The translations under genes were made by a program, and so were the position numbers. 35,306 nt of DNA from Christensenellaceae bacterium (GTDB lineage Bacteria; Bacillota; Clostridia; Christensenellales; Aristaeellaceae), in assembly GCA_022510815.1 (NCBI GenBank), contig JAFLST010000030.1, forward strand, positions 1-35,306, in the 5' to 3' direction. This document shows, one piece after another, positions 15,411 through 23,173 of the stretch. The notes under the pieces were generated by a model. It was not told the origin of the DNA, did not search any database, and worked only from the letters and a program-made list of their open reading frames with translations. Positions within the stretch are counted from its first letter, which is position 1. The number at the start of each line of letters is the position of its first letter.

Positions 15411-17195
15411 TCACGCCCTCTGCGCGGCGGTGAAGGCTTGCCGGTGGGCGGTGGCTGCCGGGCCGGTGAGGGTCAGCCGCCAGAGGCTGCCGGGGTAGTG
15501 CTTCGCCATGCGCGGGTCGGCGACGGGAATCTCCTCGATCCGCGGGGACAGGCCGCCGTCAAAGCGCAGGGTCAGGCCCGAGAAGGCCGCGCGGCCCTCC
15601 GTCAGCAGGGGCTTCTCCCGCAGGAGGAAGACCCACGTCACGGGCAGGGCCTCGCGAAGGGCGATCTCGTCCGTCAGCGTGAACAGCCCGCCGGTCAGGG
15701 ACAGGTCGCGCCGGGCCCGCAGCACACCCGCCTCGGGGCCGTAGGCAGGGGCCATGTCCAGCGTCAGGCCGTCGGGGGTCGCGGCGACCTGCCGCGCGGC
15801 GTGCTGTGGGCCGGGCTGCTGCTCATGACCGCCGATCAGCGGCACGTTGTGATAGGCCGAGCGGGTGTTCCAGAGGGTGTAGCGCTCGGCGGAGAAGGTT
15901 CGCGCGGTGTAGGTCATGTTGCCCGCGTCGACGATGGCCGGGCCGCCGTCCGCGCAGAGGATGAAGGAGCCCACGTCGTTGTGGTTGTGGCTCTCGCCGT
16001 TATGGCCGCCCTTGCAGCAGAGAATCAGCCCGCCATCCTCGCGCACGCGCACCTGCAGGTCGGGGAGCCACACGTCGCGGCGGTCTCCGGCGAGGTCGGG
16101 CGCTCCCTCCGCCGGGTGGAAGAGCCGCATGAGCATCCGCGTGAAGTGCGGCACGTCGGCAATCTGCCCCGAGGGCGTGCCCCGCAGCGCCATGCCCATG
16201 GCCCGCAGGGCCCCGTCGCCCAGCTTCTCCCCGGCGGTCTGCAGGCGTTCTCCGCTCAGGTCGGGCCGCGCGTCGCAGTCCGCGAAGTTCACAAACCAGC
16301 CGCCCGGCAGCGCCATCCGGCGGGGGAAGCTGAGCATCGCCCGGATCTTCGGCACATGCCAGAAGGTCACGCGGCCCCCGGTCATCGTCTCCAGCAGGGT
16401 CAGGCAGTCCAGCAGCGCGCCGCCCGCCATGTTCCAGTAGCCCACGCCCTCGTCGCAGCCGCCGTCCTCCGGCACCGCGTCCAGCCAGCGGTCGACCATG
16501 CGCAGGGCCCGATCCGTCAGCGCCGCCAGCTCCTCCGCGCGCTCCGACCACACGCAGGCCGCCGCGATCACGTTGGAGACGATCCACGGCGTCCAGTTGC
16601 ACAGGTCCCGGCGGGTAAAGCCCATCCACCAGAAATCGTTCCGGGCCATGAAGGGCGACAGCACCCGCAGCGCCACCTCCCGGCGCACCCGCGCCCGCAG
16701 CATGGGGGTCACGCCGGCGAGCTGCCGGGCCATCAGCTGGCAGGTGAGGGAGAGGATCATCGCCGTCTGGGCCGCGAAGAGGTCGATCACCGGGCTGTCC
16801 GGGTCCGGCAGGGGGCCGCCCTCGCTGTGGGCGCTGATGACCCACGAGGTCTCCTCGCAGATGCACCACAGGCCGTCGATCACCGTGTCCAGCGCCTCCG
16901 TCCGCCCGGTGACGCAGCAGTCCATCACCGCCGCGATCAGCTTCCTGCGCCGCTGGAAGTAGGGCTGCTCGTGGGCCGTGCGGCTGCCGTCCCGGGTGAA
17001 GGACAGGAACTGCGTCGCCGTGCAGGGGGCGTAGGGCACGTCCCGATACATGTCCGCCAGCGCCAGCAGGTCGGCCCGGTCAGCGTCCGCGACGCTCGCC
17101 CACGCGGCCCGGTCGTCCATGGGCGGGAACAGGGTCACCGGCGCGGCGGTCAGGCTGTCCCGCAGGGGATGCGCGTCAAAGCGCTCGCCAAACAT
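15411..17195 (-). CDS. Heparinase II/III-like family protein (oligouronide lyase candidate)
   Basis: A 594-residue protein of the heparinase II/III superfamily. It has an N-terminal (alpha/alpha) toroid of about 350 residues and a C-terminal beta-sandwich. The sandwich begins with GGHNGESHNHNDVGSFIL (His-Asn-His-Asn-Asp near 400-406), the family's conserved catalytic/metal segment. Members cleave uronic-acid glycans by beta-elimination. No signal peptide is present, which points to action on imported oligosaccharides in the cytoplasm. The start is ATG 17195, with GGAGGGA upstream; the frame continues further 5' inside the GH88 gene without a site. It follows GH88 by 13 bases. The exact substrate (glycosaminoglycan, pectin side chain or alginate-like) cannot be told. 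Confidence 0.88.
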   Translation of the reverse strand: MFGERFDAHPLRDSLTAAPVTLFPPMDDRAAWASVADADRADLLALADMYRDVPYAPCTATQFLSFTRDGSRTAHEQPYFQRRRKLIAAVMDCCVTGRTEALDTVIDGLWCICEETSWVISAHSEGGPLPDPDSPVIDLFAAQTAMILSLTCQLMARQLAGVTPMLRARVRREVALRVLSPFMARNDFWWMGFTRRDLCNWTPWIVSNVIAAACVWSERAEELAALTDRALRMVDRWLDAVPEDGGCDEGVGYWNMAGGALLDCLTLLETMTGGRVTFWHVPKIRAMLSFPRRMALPGGWFVNFADCDARPDLSGERLQTAGEKLGDGALRAMGMALRGTPSGQIADVPHFTRMLMRLFHPAEGAPDLAGDRRDVWLPDLQVRVREDGGLILCCKGGHNGESHNHNDVGSFILCADGGPAIVDAGNMTYTARTFSAERYTLWNTRSAYHNVPLIGGHEQQPGPQHAARQVAATPDGLTLDMAPAYGPEAGVLRARRDLSLTGGLFTLTDEIALREALPVTWVFLLREKPLLTEGRAAFSGLTLRFDGGLSPRIEEIPVADPRMAKHYPGSLWRLTLTGPAATAHRQAFTAAQRA

Positions 17196-17208
17196 GCTCT
17201 CCCTCCGA

Positions 17209-18321
17209 TCACGCCGTCCACAGCATCGGGTCGGTGCCGCAGAGCTTCGCCAGCGCCTCCACGAGGAAGTAGTCGCCGTAGGTGATGTTCGTGTGCCGGC
17301 CCGCGCCGTCGTCATGGTAGCTGGCGGTGCAGCGGGTCAGGACGCCGCAGGAGGCCTCCGTCCAGTCGGCGCAGCGGTCGAGGAGGCCGTCGATCAGCCG
17401 CAGGGCCGCGGCGCGGTAGCGCTCCCTGCCCGTGAGCCCGCCAAGCTCGATCAGCCCGCAGGCCGCCACGGCTCCGGCGATGTTGTCGAGGCGCTCCTCG
17501 TCCCTGGGCTGGCAGAAGTCGCAGTCGGTCAGGCCGTCGGGGCGGATGTTGGCGATGAAGTAGGCCGCGATCCTCTCGGCGGCGGCGAGGCAGTCGGGGC
17601 TGCCCGTGTTCAGCGCCGCTAAGGTGAAGCCGTAGAGCCCCCACGCCTGCCCGCGGCTCCAGCTCGTGCCCAGCGCGTATCCCTGACCGCCCAGCTCCCG
17701 CACCCGCGCGCCGGTGACCGGGTCGAACTCGATGATGTGGCTCACGGAGCCGTTTTCCCGCAGGAACTCCCGCATCGCCGTCGCCGCGTGGATGTCCGCC
17801 ACCCGGGCAAAGCGCGGGTCGCCGGTCTGCTTCGTGGCCCAGTAGAGCAGGGAGAGGTTCATCATGCAGTCGATGATGGCGAGGCCCTGCTGGTCGTCGC
17901 CGTTCCACGCCCGGATGAAGCCCGCCGGGTTGAAGCGCCCCATCAGCAGGCTCGCCGCGTGGAGGGCGTCCATGCGGGCCTGCTCGTCGCCGGTCAGCTT
18001 CCAGTCCGCGCCGCAGGAGAGCAGGTACATGAAGCCCACGTCGTGGTTCAGGCGGCGGAAGACGCGGAGCTCCTCGGTCAGCAGCGCCTCCGTCCGGCGG
18101 GCCTCCCGCAGGAAGGCGTCGTCCTTCGTCATGGCCCAGAGCTGCCACATCAGCCCCGGCCAGAAGCCGCCCGTCCACCAGCCGTTGCCGTCGCAGGGCG
18201 AGGGCACCCAGCGGCCTCCCTCGCTCTTGTAGGGGATGAGCCCCATTTCGGCGGCCATGGCGGCGGAGCGGCGGAACTTGTCGATGGCCTTCCGGGCCGC
18301 CTCCTCATAGCGATTGAGCAT
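17209..18321 (-). CDS. Glycoside hydrolase family 88, unsaturated uronyl hydrolase
   Basis: A 370-residue (alpha/alpha)6-barrel enzyme that removes the unsaturated uronic acid left by polysaccharide lyases. The two key acids are present at near-standard positions: Asp94 in LNHDVGFMY (with His93) and Asp151 in IIDCMMNL. Other family segments are GWWTGGFWPG (47-56) and SRGQAWGLYGF. There is no signal peptide, so it works in the cytoplasm. AGGAGGT precedes the ATG at 18321. It overlaps the end of the upstream broken gene by 17 bases and is followed by the heparinase-like gene, a classic lyase plus uronyl-hydrolase pair. Confidence 0.94.
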   Translation of the reverse strand: MLNRYEEAARKAIDKFRRSAAMAAEMGLIPYKSEGGRWVPSPCDGNGWWTGGFWPGLMWQLWAMTKDDAFLREARRTEALLTEELRVFRRLNHDVGFMYLLSCGADWKLTGDEQARMDALHAASLLMGRFNPAGFIRAWNGDDQQGLAIIDCMMNLSLLYWATKQTGDPRFARVADIHAATAMREFLRENGSVSHIIEFDPVTGARVRELGGQGYALGTSWSRGQAWGLYGFTLAALNTGSPDCLAAAERIAAYFIANIRPDGLTDCDFCQPRDEERLDNIAGAVAACGLIELGGLTGRERYRAAALRLIDGLLDRCADWTEASCGVLTRCTASYHDDGAGRHTNITYGDYFLVEALAKLCGTDPMLWTA

Positions 18322-18839
18322 GGTCGAGCACCTCCTGTGGAATGTGTTGGGGCAGGCTGTCGCCCGCGTCGGCCCAGACGGCGCAGATCAGCGTGGTCTC
18401 GCCGGGGCGGAGGGCGGCGCGGAGCGTGGGCAGCGCCGCGCGGGGCGCATCAGGTTGGTGCTGCGCTCGGGGTGGATCGCCTCGCCACGGTCGTAGCCCT
18501 CGATGGCCCGGATCGCGCTGGCGCCCCGTGTCCCGTGGGCCGCGGCGCGGCGGTCGTCGGCGGTCAGGGCGGAGGCGATCCTGTCGCAGGGCCGGGCGCC
18601 CGCCCAGTCCTTCTTCACGGCGAAGGCCCCCTCGGCGCGGATGACGTGCTTGCGGATGTGCCACATGCCCACCGGCGCGATGGTGGTGGCGACCGTCACG
18701 CCCTCCATGGGCGACCATGTGAAGCGCACCCCGTCCTCGCGCAGGTCGAAGCTGTCGCAGCCGCTGCGGGCCCGATGAGCGCCGCCGCCCGGATCATGTC
18801 CTGCCGGGGTCTGAGCGGGTTATGCTGGATGTCGTGCAT
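18305..18839 (-). pseudogene. Degraded DUF2264-like gene (internal deletion plus frameshift)
   Basis: On the minus strand a start with ribosome site (ATG 18839, AAGGAAG upstream) gives MHDIQHNPLRPRQDMIRAAALIG, which looks like a DUF2264 N-terminus. Within about 25 residues the frame jumps, near 18775, to a C-terminal part: FTWSPMEGVTVATT, then GMWHIRKHVIR, then STNLM. One base missing from a C run (plus strand G run 18442-18445) forces a second shift. Restoring it gives NLMRPRAALPTLR and a clean end at 18305 (VLDHAQSL). Family members are several hundred residues long, so most of the protein is missing. DUF2264 proteins commonly accompany heparinase/GH88 genes. The family name is by recall, with moderate confidence. 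Confidence 0.68.
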
Positions 18840-18907
18840 CCGCTGCTTCCTTTCGTCAGGAAGTCCTTTCCTTTTCCATTCCACACAAAGCGGGCATCTC
18901 CTGCAAC

Positions 18908-18937
18908 AAAAAAGGCCGGAAGAACGGTCTTCCGGCC
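18908..18937 (-). terminator. Terminator downstream of the nfn/gltA pair
   Basis: A perfect 10-bp stem (18914-18923 with 18928-18937) with a 4-base loop. On the minus strand it is followed by six T (18908-18913). A smaller A/T-flanked palindrome (18948-18967) lies just before it. It separates the gltA transcript from the uronide operon. The gene-free stretch 18840-19185 otherwise holds only the hairpin repeat at 19132-19181; I saw no clear promoter for the uronide operon. Confidence 0.85.
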
Positions 18938-19131
18938 CAGCATGTCGAAAAAAGGCAGGCCTTTTTTGAGGATAGCAGTCCATGGCGGTCCGATGCCCGA
19001 CCGCCCGGAGCGGCAAGGAAATGATTCTGCCGCCGAAGGCATGCGTGCCCGGCTGAACCGAGGGGGCGTCAGGCGCGCGCCCCAACATCCGGAACCAAGC
19101 CGGACAGCGCCTTGGCCTGTGTCGGAAGCGC

Positions 19132-19181
19132 TTTTCGGGGTGGGCGCGGGAGGGGGACTTTGGGCTCCAAAGTCTCCCTCC
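19132..19181 (-). repeat. Stop-proximal hairpin repeat, copy A
   Basis: Starts 4 bases after the gltA stop. A 15-bp stem with one G-T pair (19149-19163 with 19167-19181) is followed on the minus strand by CTCCCGCGCCCACCCCGAAA. The same tail with one or two changes follows the hairpin at 27911-27950. There is no T run, so it is not a normal terminator. Confidence 0.6.
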
Positions 19182-19185
19182 AGCA

Positions 19186-20577
19186 TTACTCCCTGCCCTG
19201 AATATACTCGTCGATGGCCTGCGCCGCGCTCTTGCCCGCGCCCATGGCGAGGATGACCGTCGCCGCGCCGGTGACCGCGTCGCCGCCCGCGTACACGCCC
19301 TGACGGGAGGTGAGGCCCGTCTGCTCCTCGACGATGATGCCGCCCCATTTCTGGGTTTCGAGCCCGGCGGTGGTGTCGCGGATCAGCGGGTTGGGCGAGG
19401 TGCCCAGCGCCATGATCACGCAGTCCATGGGCAGGTCATGCTCGCTGCCGGGAACCTCCACGGGACGGCGGCGGCCCGACGCGTCCGGCTCGCCCAGCTC
19501 CATCCGCTGGCAGGTGATCGACCTGACCCAGCCCTGCTCGTCGCCGGAGATGGCCACCGGGTTGGTCAGGAAGCGGAACTCAATGCCCTCCTCCATCGCG
19601 TGCTCGACCTCCTCGCGGCGGGCGGGCAGCTCCTGCTCGGTGCGGCGGTAGACGACCGTGACCTCGGCGCCCAGCCTCCGGGCGCAGCGGGCCGCGTCCA
19701 TGGCGACATTGCCGCCGCCGACCACCGCGACGCTTTTGCCCCGCTGGATGGGGGTGTCGCCGTCGGGCAGGTAGGCCTTCATCAGGTTGATGCGGGTCAG
19801 GAACTCATTGGCGCTGTAGACGCCCTTGAGGTTTTCGCCGGGGATGTTCATGAACTTGGGCAGGCCCGCGCCGGAGCCGATGAACACCGCCTCGTAGCCG
19901 TATTCCTGCATCAGCTCGTCGATGGTGATGCTGCGCCCGATGACCACGTTGGTCTCGACGGTCACACCGAGGGCCTTCAGGGTGTCGATCTCCTTCTGCA
20001 CGATGGCCTTGGGCAGGCGGAACTCCGGGATGCCGTAGACCAGCACGCCGCCGGCGAGGTGCAGCGCCTCGTAGACGGTGACCTCATAGCCCCTGCGCGC
20101 CAGATCGCCCGCGCAGGTCAGGCCGGAGGGGCCGGAGCCGATCACCGCGACCCTGTGCCCGTTGGCGGCGGGCCGTTCGGGGGCCTGGGTGCTGTGGGCG
20201 AGGTGCCAGTCGGCGACAAAGCGCTCCAGCCGACCGATGCCCACGGGCTCGCCCTTGACGCCCCGGACGCACTTGCCCTCGCACTGGGTCTCCTGCGGGC
20301 AGACGCGACCGCACACGGCCGGCAGGCTCGAGGACTGGCTGATGATCTGATACGCCGCCTCAAAGTCGCCCTCCGCCACCTTGGCGATGAACGCGGGGAT
20401 GTGAATGCGCACCGGGCACCCGGCGACGCAGGGCTGATGCTTGCAGTTCAGGCAGCGGGCGGCCTCCTCGATGGCGGTCTGCTCGCCGTAGCCCAGCGCC
20501 ACCTCGTCAAAGTTGCGGGCGCGGACGTCCGGGTCCTGGGAGGGCATCGGGTGCTTATGCGGATCCATGTTGGGCAT
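19186..20577 (-). CDS. gltA: NADPH-dependent glutamate synthase small-subunit-type oxidoreductase (GltA/NfnB/SudA family)
   Basis: A 463-residue flavoprotein. The N-terminal ferredoxin-like part carries two cysteine sets: Cys42/45/50/54 (CLNCKHQPCVAGC) and Cys89/93/99/103 (CGRVCPQETQCEGKC), for [4Fe-4S] clusters. An FAD-binding GSGPSG follows at 147-152, and an NADPH Rossmann motif VVGGGNVAMDAAR near 288-300. Without a GOGAT large subunit, and directly after the 2Fe-2S flavoprotein gene (3-base gap), it best fits the NfnB/SudA role. That is electron transfer between NAD(P)H and ferredoxin, possibly flavin-based bifurcation. Annotation pipelines usually call it GltA. The start ATG 20577 overlaps the upstream ribosome-site region AAGGAGG. 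Confidence 0.92.
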   Translation of the reverse strand: MPNMDPHKHPMPSQDPDVRARNFDEVALGYGEQTAIEEAARCLNCKHQPCVAGCPVRIHIPAFIAKVAEGDFEAAYQIISQSSSLPAVCGRVCPQETQCEGKCVRGVKGEPVGIGRLERFVADWHLAHSTQAPERPAANGHRVAVIGSGPSGLTCAGDLARRGYEVTVYEALHLAGGVLVYGIPEFRLPKAIVQKEIDTLKALGVTVETNVVIGRSITIDELMQEYGYEAVFIGSGAGLPKFMNIPGENLKGVYSANEFLTRINLMKAYLPDGDTPIQRGKSVAVVGGGNVAMDAARCARRLGAEVTVVYRRTEQELPARREEVEHAMEEGIEFRFLTNPVAISGDEQGWVRSITCQRMELGEPDASGRRRPVEVPGSEHDLPMDCVIMALGTSPNPLIRDTTAGLETQKWGGIIVEEQTGLTSRQGVYAGGDAVTGAATVILAMGAGKSAAQAIDEYIQGRE

Positions 20578-20580
20578 GGG

Positions 20581-21420
20581 TCAGTCGCCTCCTTTCAGCA
20601 GGGCGCAGACGTGGTCGTGGGCCCTGCGCTCGAAGTCGCGGTAGCTGACAGAGCGGGCCATGGCCTCGTCGAAGTCGATCTCGTGGCCGTCAAACTCCGG
20701 GCCGTCCACGCAGGCGAAGCGGGTCTTGCCGCCCACCGTCAGCCGGCAGCCGCCGCACATGCCCGTGCCGTCGATCATGATGGGGTTCATGCTGGCGACG
20801 GTCTTCACGCCGTACTGCCTGGTGAGCTGGCAGACGAACTTCATCATGATCAGCGGGCCGATGGTGATGACCTCGTCGTACTGCTCGCCGGACTCGATGA
20901 GCCGCTTGAGCGCGTCGGTGACGAGGCCCTTCTCGCCCCACGAGCCGTCGTCGCTCATGCGGATGAGCCTTGCGGAGTGGGCGGCGAACGCCTCCTCGAG
21001 GATGACCAGATCCCGGCTGCGGAAGCCGACGATGGCGTGCACCTCCGCGCCCTGCTCGTGGAGCTTCTTGGCCACGGGATAGGCGATCGCGCAGCCCACG
21101 CCGCCGCCCACCACCGCGACCTTTCGGAGGCCCTCGGTGTGGGTCGCCCGGCCCAGCGGGCCCACGAAGTCGTGGATGAAATCGCCCTCCTCGAGGCGGT
21201 TCAGCTTCTCGGTGGTCGCGCCGACGATCTGGAAGATGATCGTGATGCTGCCCTTCTCCCGGTCGTAGTCCGCGATGGTCAGGGGGATGCGCTCGCCCTT
21301 CTCGTCCACCCGCAGGATGATGAACTGCCCCGGCTCGGCCTTGCGGGCGACCAGCGGCGCGTCCACCTCCATCAGCGTGACGGTGGGGTTCAGGCGTTCT
21401 TTGTGCAGGATTCGGTTCAC
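20581..21420 (-). CDS. Sulfide/dihydroorotate dehydrogenase-like FAD/NAD-binding subunit (NfnA/SudB)
   Basis: A 279-residue partner of the GltA-like flavoprotein. It has an N-terminal FAD domain (PGQFIILRVDEKGERIPLTI), an NAD-binding domain starting at VAVVGGGVGCA (101-111), and a C-terminal [2Fe-2S] site with Asp217, Cys222, Cys225 and Cys237 (DGTGMCGGC...C). These agree with the ligands described for NfnA. I chose the GTG start at 21420 because AAGGAGG lies 8 bases upstream. The open frame runs far further 5' but only through noncoding and antisense purA sequence. Together the two subunits should form a soluble NADH-dependent ferredoxin:NADP oxidoreductase-like complex. Confidence 0.92.
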   Translation of the reverse strand: MNRILHKERLNPTVTLMEVDAPLVARKAEPGQFIILRVDEKGERIPLTIADYDREKGSITIIFQIVGATTEKLNRLEEGDFIHDFVGPLGRATHTEGLRKVAVVGGGVGCAIAYPVAKKLHEQGAEVHAIVGFRSRDLVILEEAFAAHSARLIRMSDDGSWGEKGLVTDALKRLIESGEQYDEVITIGPLIMMKFVCQLTRQYGVKTVASMNPIMIDGTGMCGGCRLTVGGKTRFACVDGPEFDGHEIDFDEAMARSVSYRDFERRAHDHVCALLKGGD

Positions 21421-21433
21421 GGGGTCGGCCTCC

Positions 21434-21462
21434 TTGACTTGGGCGTTGAATTGCGGTAGAAT
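21434..21462 (+). promoter_or_regulatory. Plus-strand promoter pointing into the nfn-purA intergenic region
   Basis: TTGACT (21434-21439), 17 bases, TAGAAT (21457-21462). No open reading frame follows before purA, whose own promoter is 270 bases further on. If active, it makes an RNA starting near 21469 that contains the hairpins at 21471-21550. Confidence 0.55.
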
Positions 21463-21470
21463 AACGGCTG

Positions 21471-21624
21471 AAGGGTTGAGTCCCTTTTGGTGACCTGCCA
21501 TCCCGGCAGAGTCAGGAGAACCCGCCTGTAGCTGGCACTGCAGGCGGGTTTGCGTTAGCCCATTGACCGGGCATGCCGCCTGTAGGAACCATCCAGCCGG
21601 GCCGTCCGCCGATCGCGGAGGGCC
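21471..21624. other. Cluster of hairpins, candidate structured RNA or leader
   Basis: Five hairpins in 154 bases: 21471-21475/21482-21486; 21491-21499 with 21105-equivalent arm at 21505-21514 (9 pairs, one bulged A); a 10-bp GC stem 21519-21528/21541-21550 followed by TTTGCG; 21558-21561/21569-21572; and 21600-21609/21615-21624 (one mismatch). The segment CCGCCTGTAG occurs twice (near 21522 and 21577). Minus-strand reading puts all of them in the leader of the nfn pair; plus-strand reading puts them in an RNA from the 21434 promoter. I do not recognise the family. Confidence 0.45.
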
Positions 21625-21631
21625 GTCCTTT

Positions 21632-21660
21632 ATTGTAGCATGCCGGAGGGCACGGCGCAA
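21632..21660 (-). promoter_or_regulatory. Promoter of the nfn pair (long leader)
   Basis: On the minus strand: TTGCGC (21655-21660), 17 bases, TACAAT (21632-21637) with TGC upstream. Transcription from here gives a leader of about 205 bases before the GTG at 21420. Confidence 0.58.
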
Positions 21661-21732
21661 CACAATGCACAGAAAAAACAGCCGGAGCCCCCTTTGAGCG
21701 AGCCGCGAGGGCTGATTTTCCCGGCGTTCCCC

Positions 21733-21761
21733 TTGACAGACAGCGCCCGCTGGTTCATAAT
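21733..21761 (+). promoter_or_regulatory. Promoter of purA
   Basis: TTGACA (21733-21738), 17 bases, CATAAT (21756-21761). It predicts a 5' leader of about 46 bases with AAGGAGG at 21800-21806. No PurBox or purine riboswitch was recognised. Confidence 0.82.
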
Positions 21762-21813
21762 AAATCGGTATGACGAATCGAGGCGGCATGACCGCCCGCA
21801 AGGAGGAAATCCC

Positions 21814-23088
21814 ATGATTCGGACGATTGTCGGCGCGAACTGGGGCGATGAGGGCAAGGGCAAGGTGACCGACCTGCTGGCCGCGTCCAGCGACGTGGTG
21901 GTGCGCTTTCAGGGCGGCGCCAACGCGGGCCACACCATCATCAACGAATACGGCAAGTTTGCCCTGCATCTGCTGCCCTCGGGCGTGTTCCATCAGAACG
22001 TGGTCAACGTGATCGGCCCCGGCGTGGCGCTGAACATTGAGGCGCTGCTCTCCGAGCTGGAATCCCTGACCGCCCGCGGCGTGCCGAAGCCGCAGCTGGT
22101 GATCTCCGACCGGTGTCAGGTCATGATGCCCTATCATATCGACTTTGACAAGTTCGAGGAGGAGCGGCTGGGCAAGAGCGCCTTCGGCTCGACCAAGTCC
22201 GGCATCGCGCCCTTCTACTCGGACAAGTTCGCCAAGGTGGGCATTCAGGTCTGCCAGCTCTACGACCGGGAGCTGCTGCGCCAGCGCCTCGAAATCGCGC
22301 TGGTGAAGAAGAACTGCCTGCTCGAGCATCTCTATCACAAGCCGCCCGTCGATATCGACGGCCTGATCGCGCATCTCACCGACCTGGCGGAGAAGATCCG
22401 CCCCATGGTCTGCGACACGACGATGCTGCTGCACAGGGCGAACCGGGAGGGCAAGACCATCCTGCTGGAGGGCCAGCTGGGCTCCCTGCGCGACCCGGAT
22501 CACGGCATCTACCCCTACACCACGTCCTCCTCGCCGCTGGCAGGCTTCGGCTGCGTGGGCGCGGGCGTATCGCCCCGGGACATGACGGACATCGTCTGCG
22601 TGACGAAGGCGTACTCCTCGGCGGTGGGCGCGGGGCCCTTCGTGGTGCGGCTGGACGGCCCGGAAGGCGATGAGCTGCGGCGGCGCGGCGGCGACGCGGG
22701 CGAGTTTGGCGCGACGACGGGCCGGGCCCGGGATGTGGGCTGGTTTGACGCGGTGGCCACCCGCTACGGCGTGATGGTGCAGGGCGCGACGGAGATCGTC
22801 CTGACCAACCTCGACGTGCTGGGCTACCTCGACGAGATTCCCGTCTGCGTGGCCTACGAGCTGGACGGCGAAAGGATCACCGACTTCCCGGCGACCCCGC
22901 TGCTCAGCCGCTGCAAGCCCGTGTATACCAAGCTCCCCGGCTGGAAGTGCGACATCCGCGGCGTGCGCAGCTTTGACGAGCTGCCCGACGCCTGCAAGGC
23001 CTACGTCGCCTTCATCGAGGAGCAGTGCGGCGCGCCGATCAGGATCGTGTCCAACGGCCCCAAGCGGGACGAGGTGCTGTATAGGTAA
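21814..23088 (+). CDS. purA: Adenylosuccinate synthetase
   Basis: A 424-residue GTP-dependent ligase joining IMP and aspartate in AMP synthesis. The P-loop-like segment GANWGDEGKGK near residues 7-17 includes the catalytic Asp13. NAGHT near residue 41 gives the second catalytic residue, His. EFGATTGRARD and LTNLDVLGYLDE are also present. Two segments differ from the E. coli-type enzyme (STKSGIAPFYSDK, and LEGQLGSLRDPDHG where GAQG is usual). I recall the same variants from clostridial PurA sequences, so this looks like a clade form, not a new activity. The start is ATG 21814, with AAGGAGG upstream. There is no terminator before the next gene. Confidence 0.96.
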   Translation: MIRTIVGANWGDEGKGKVTDLLAASSDVVVRFQGGANAGHTIINEYGKFALHLLPSGVFHQNVVNVIGPGVALNIEALLSELESLTARGVPKPQLVISDRCQVMMPYHIDFDKFEEERLGKSAFGSTKSGIAPFYSDKFAKVGIQVCQLYDRELLRQRLEIALVKKNCLLEHLYHKPPVDIDGLIAHLTDLAEKIRPMVCDTTMLLHRANREGKTILLEGQLGSLRDPDHGIYPYTTSSSPLAGFGCVGAGVSPRDMTDIVCVTKAYSSAVGAGPFVVRLDGPEGDELRRRGGDAGEFGATTGRARDVGWFDAVATRYGVMVQGATEIVLTNLDVLGYLDEIPVCVAYELDGERITDFPATPLLSRCKPVYTKLPGWKCDIRGVRSFDELPDACKAYVAFIEEQCGAPIRIVSNGPKRDEVLYR

Positions 23089-23173
23089 CCAACCACGGAG
23101 AGGGGGATGCTCTGGCGCCGCGGCATGGCTGCGTCCATGGCGTTCTCCTCTTGCGTTTTCAGGAGGACTGAAG

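Noticed and set aside
18822-19256. 144-codon open frame on the plus strand after the terminator
   Set aside because: It contains the two terminator hairpins and the hairpin repeat and has no ribosome site or recognisable domain.
21471-21500. tRNA T-arm-like GGGTTGAGTCCC
   Set aside because: No acceptor stem, anticodon arm or standard T-loop sequence could be built around it.
21483-21550. Cobalamin riboswitch
   Set aside because: Only the 3' B12-box-like segment is similar; the upstream core elements (GGGAA/CCGGTG and CCACTG in order) are absent and the neighbours have no B12 link.
21814-23088. PurZ-like (aminoadenine) synthetase instead of PurA
   Set aside because: The catalytic Asp13 and the GDEGKGK motif are intact; the variant segments match clostridial PurA as I know it, and no phage context exists.
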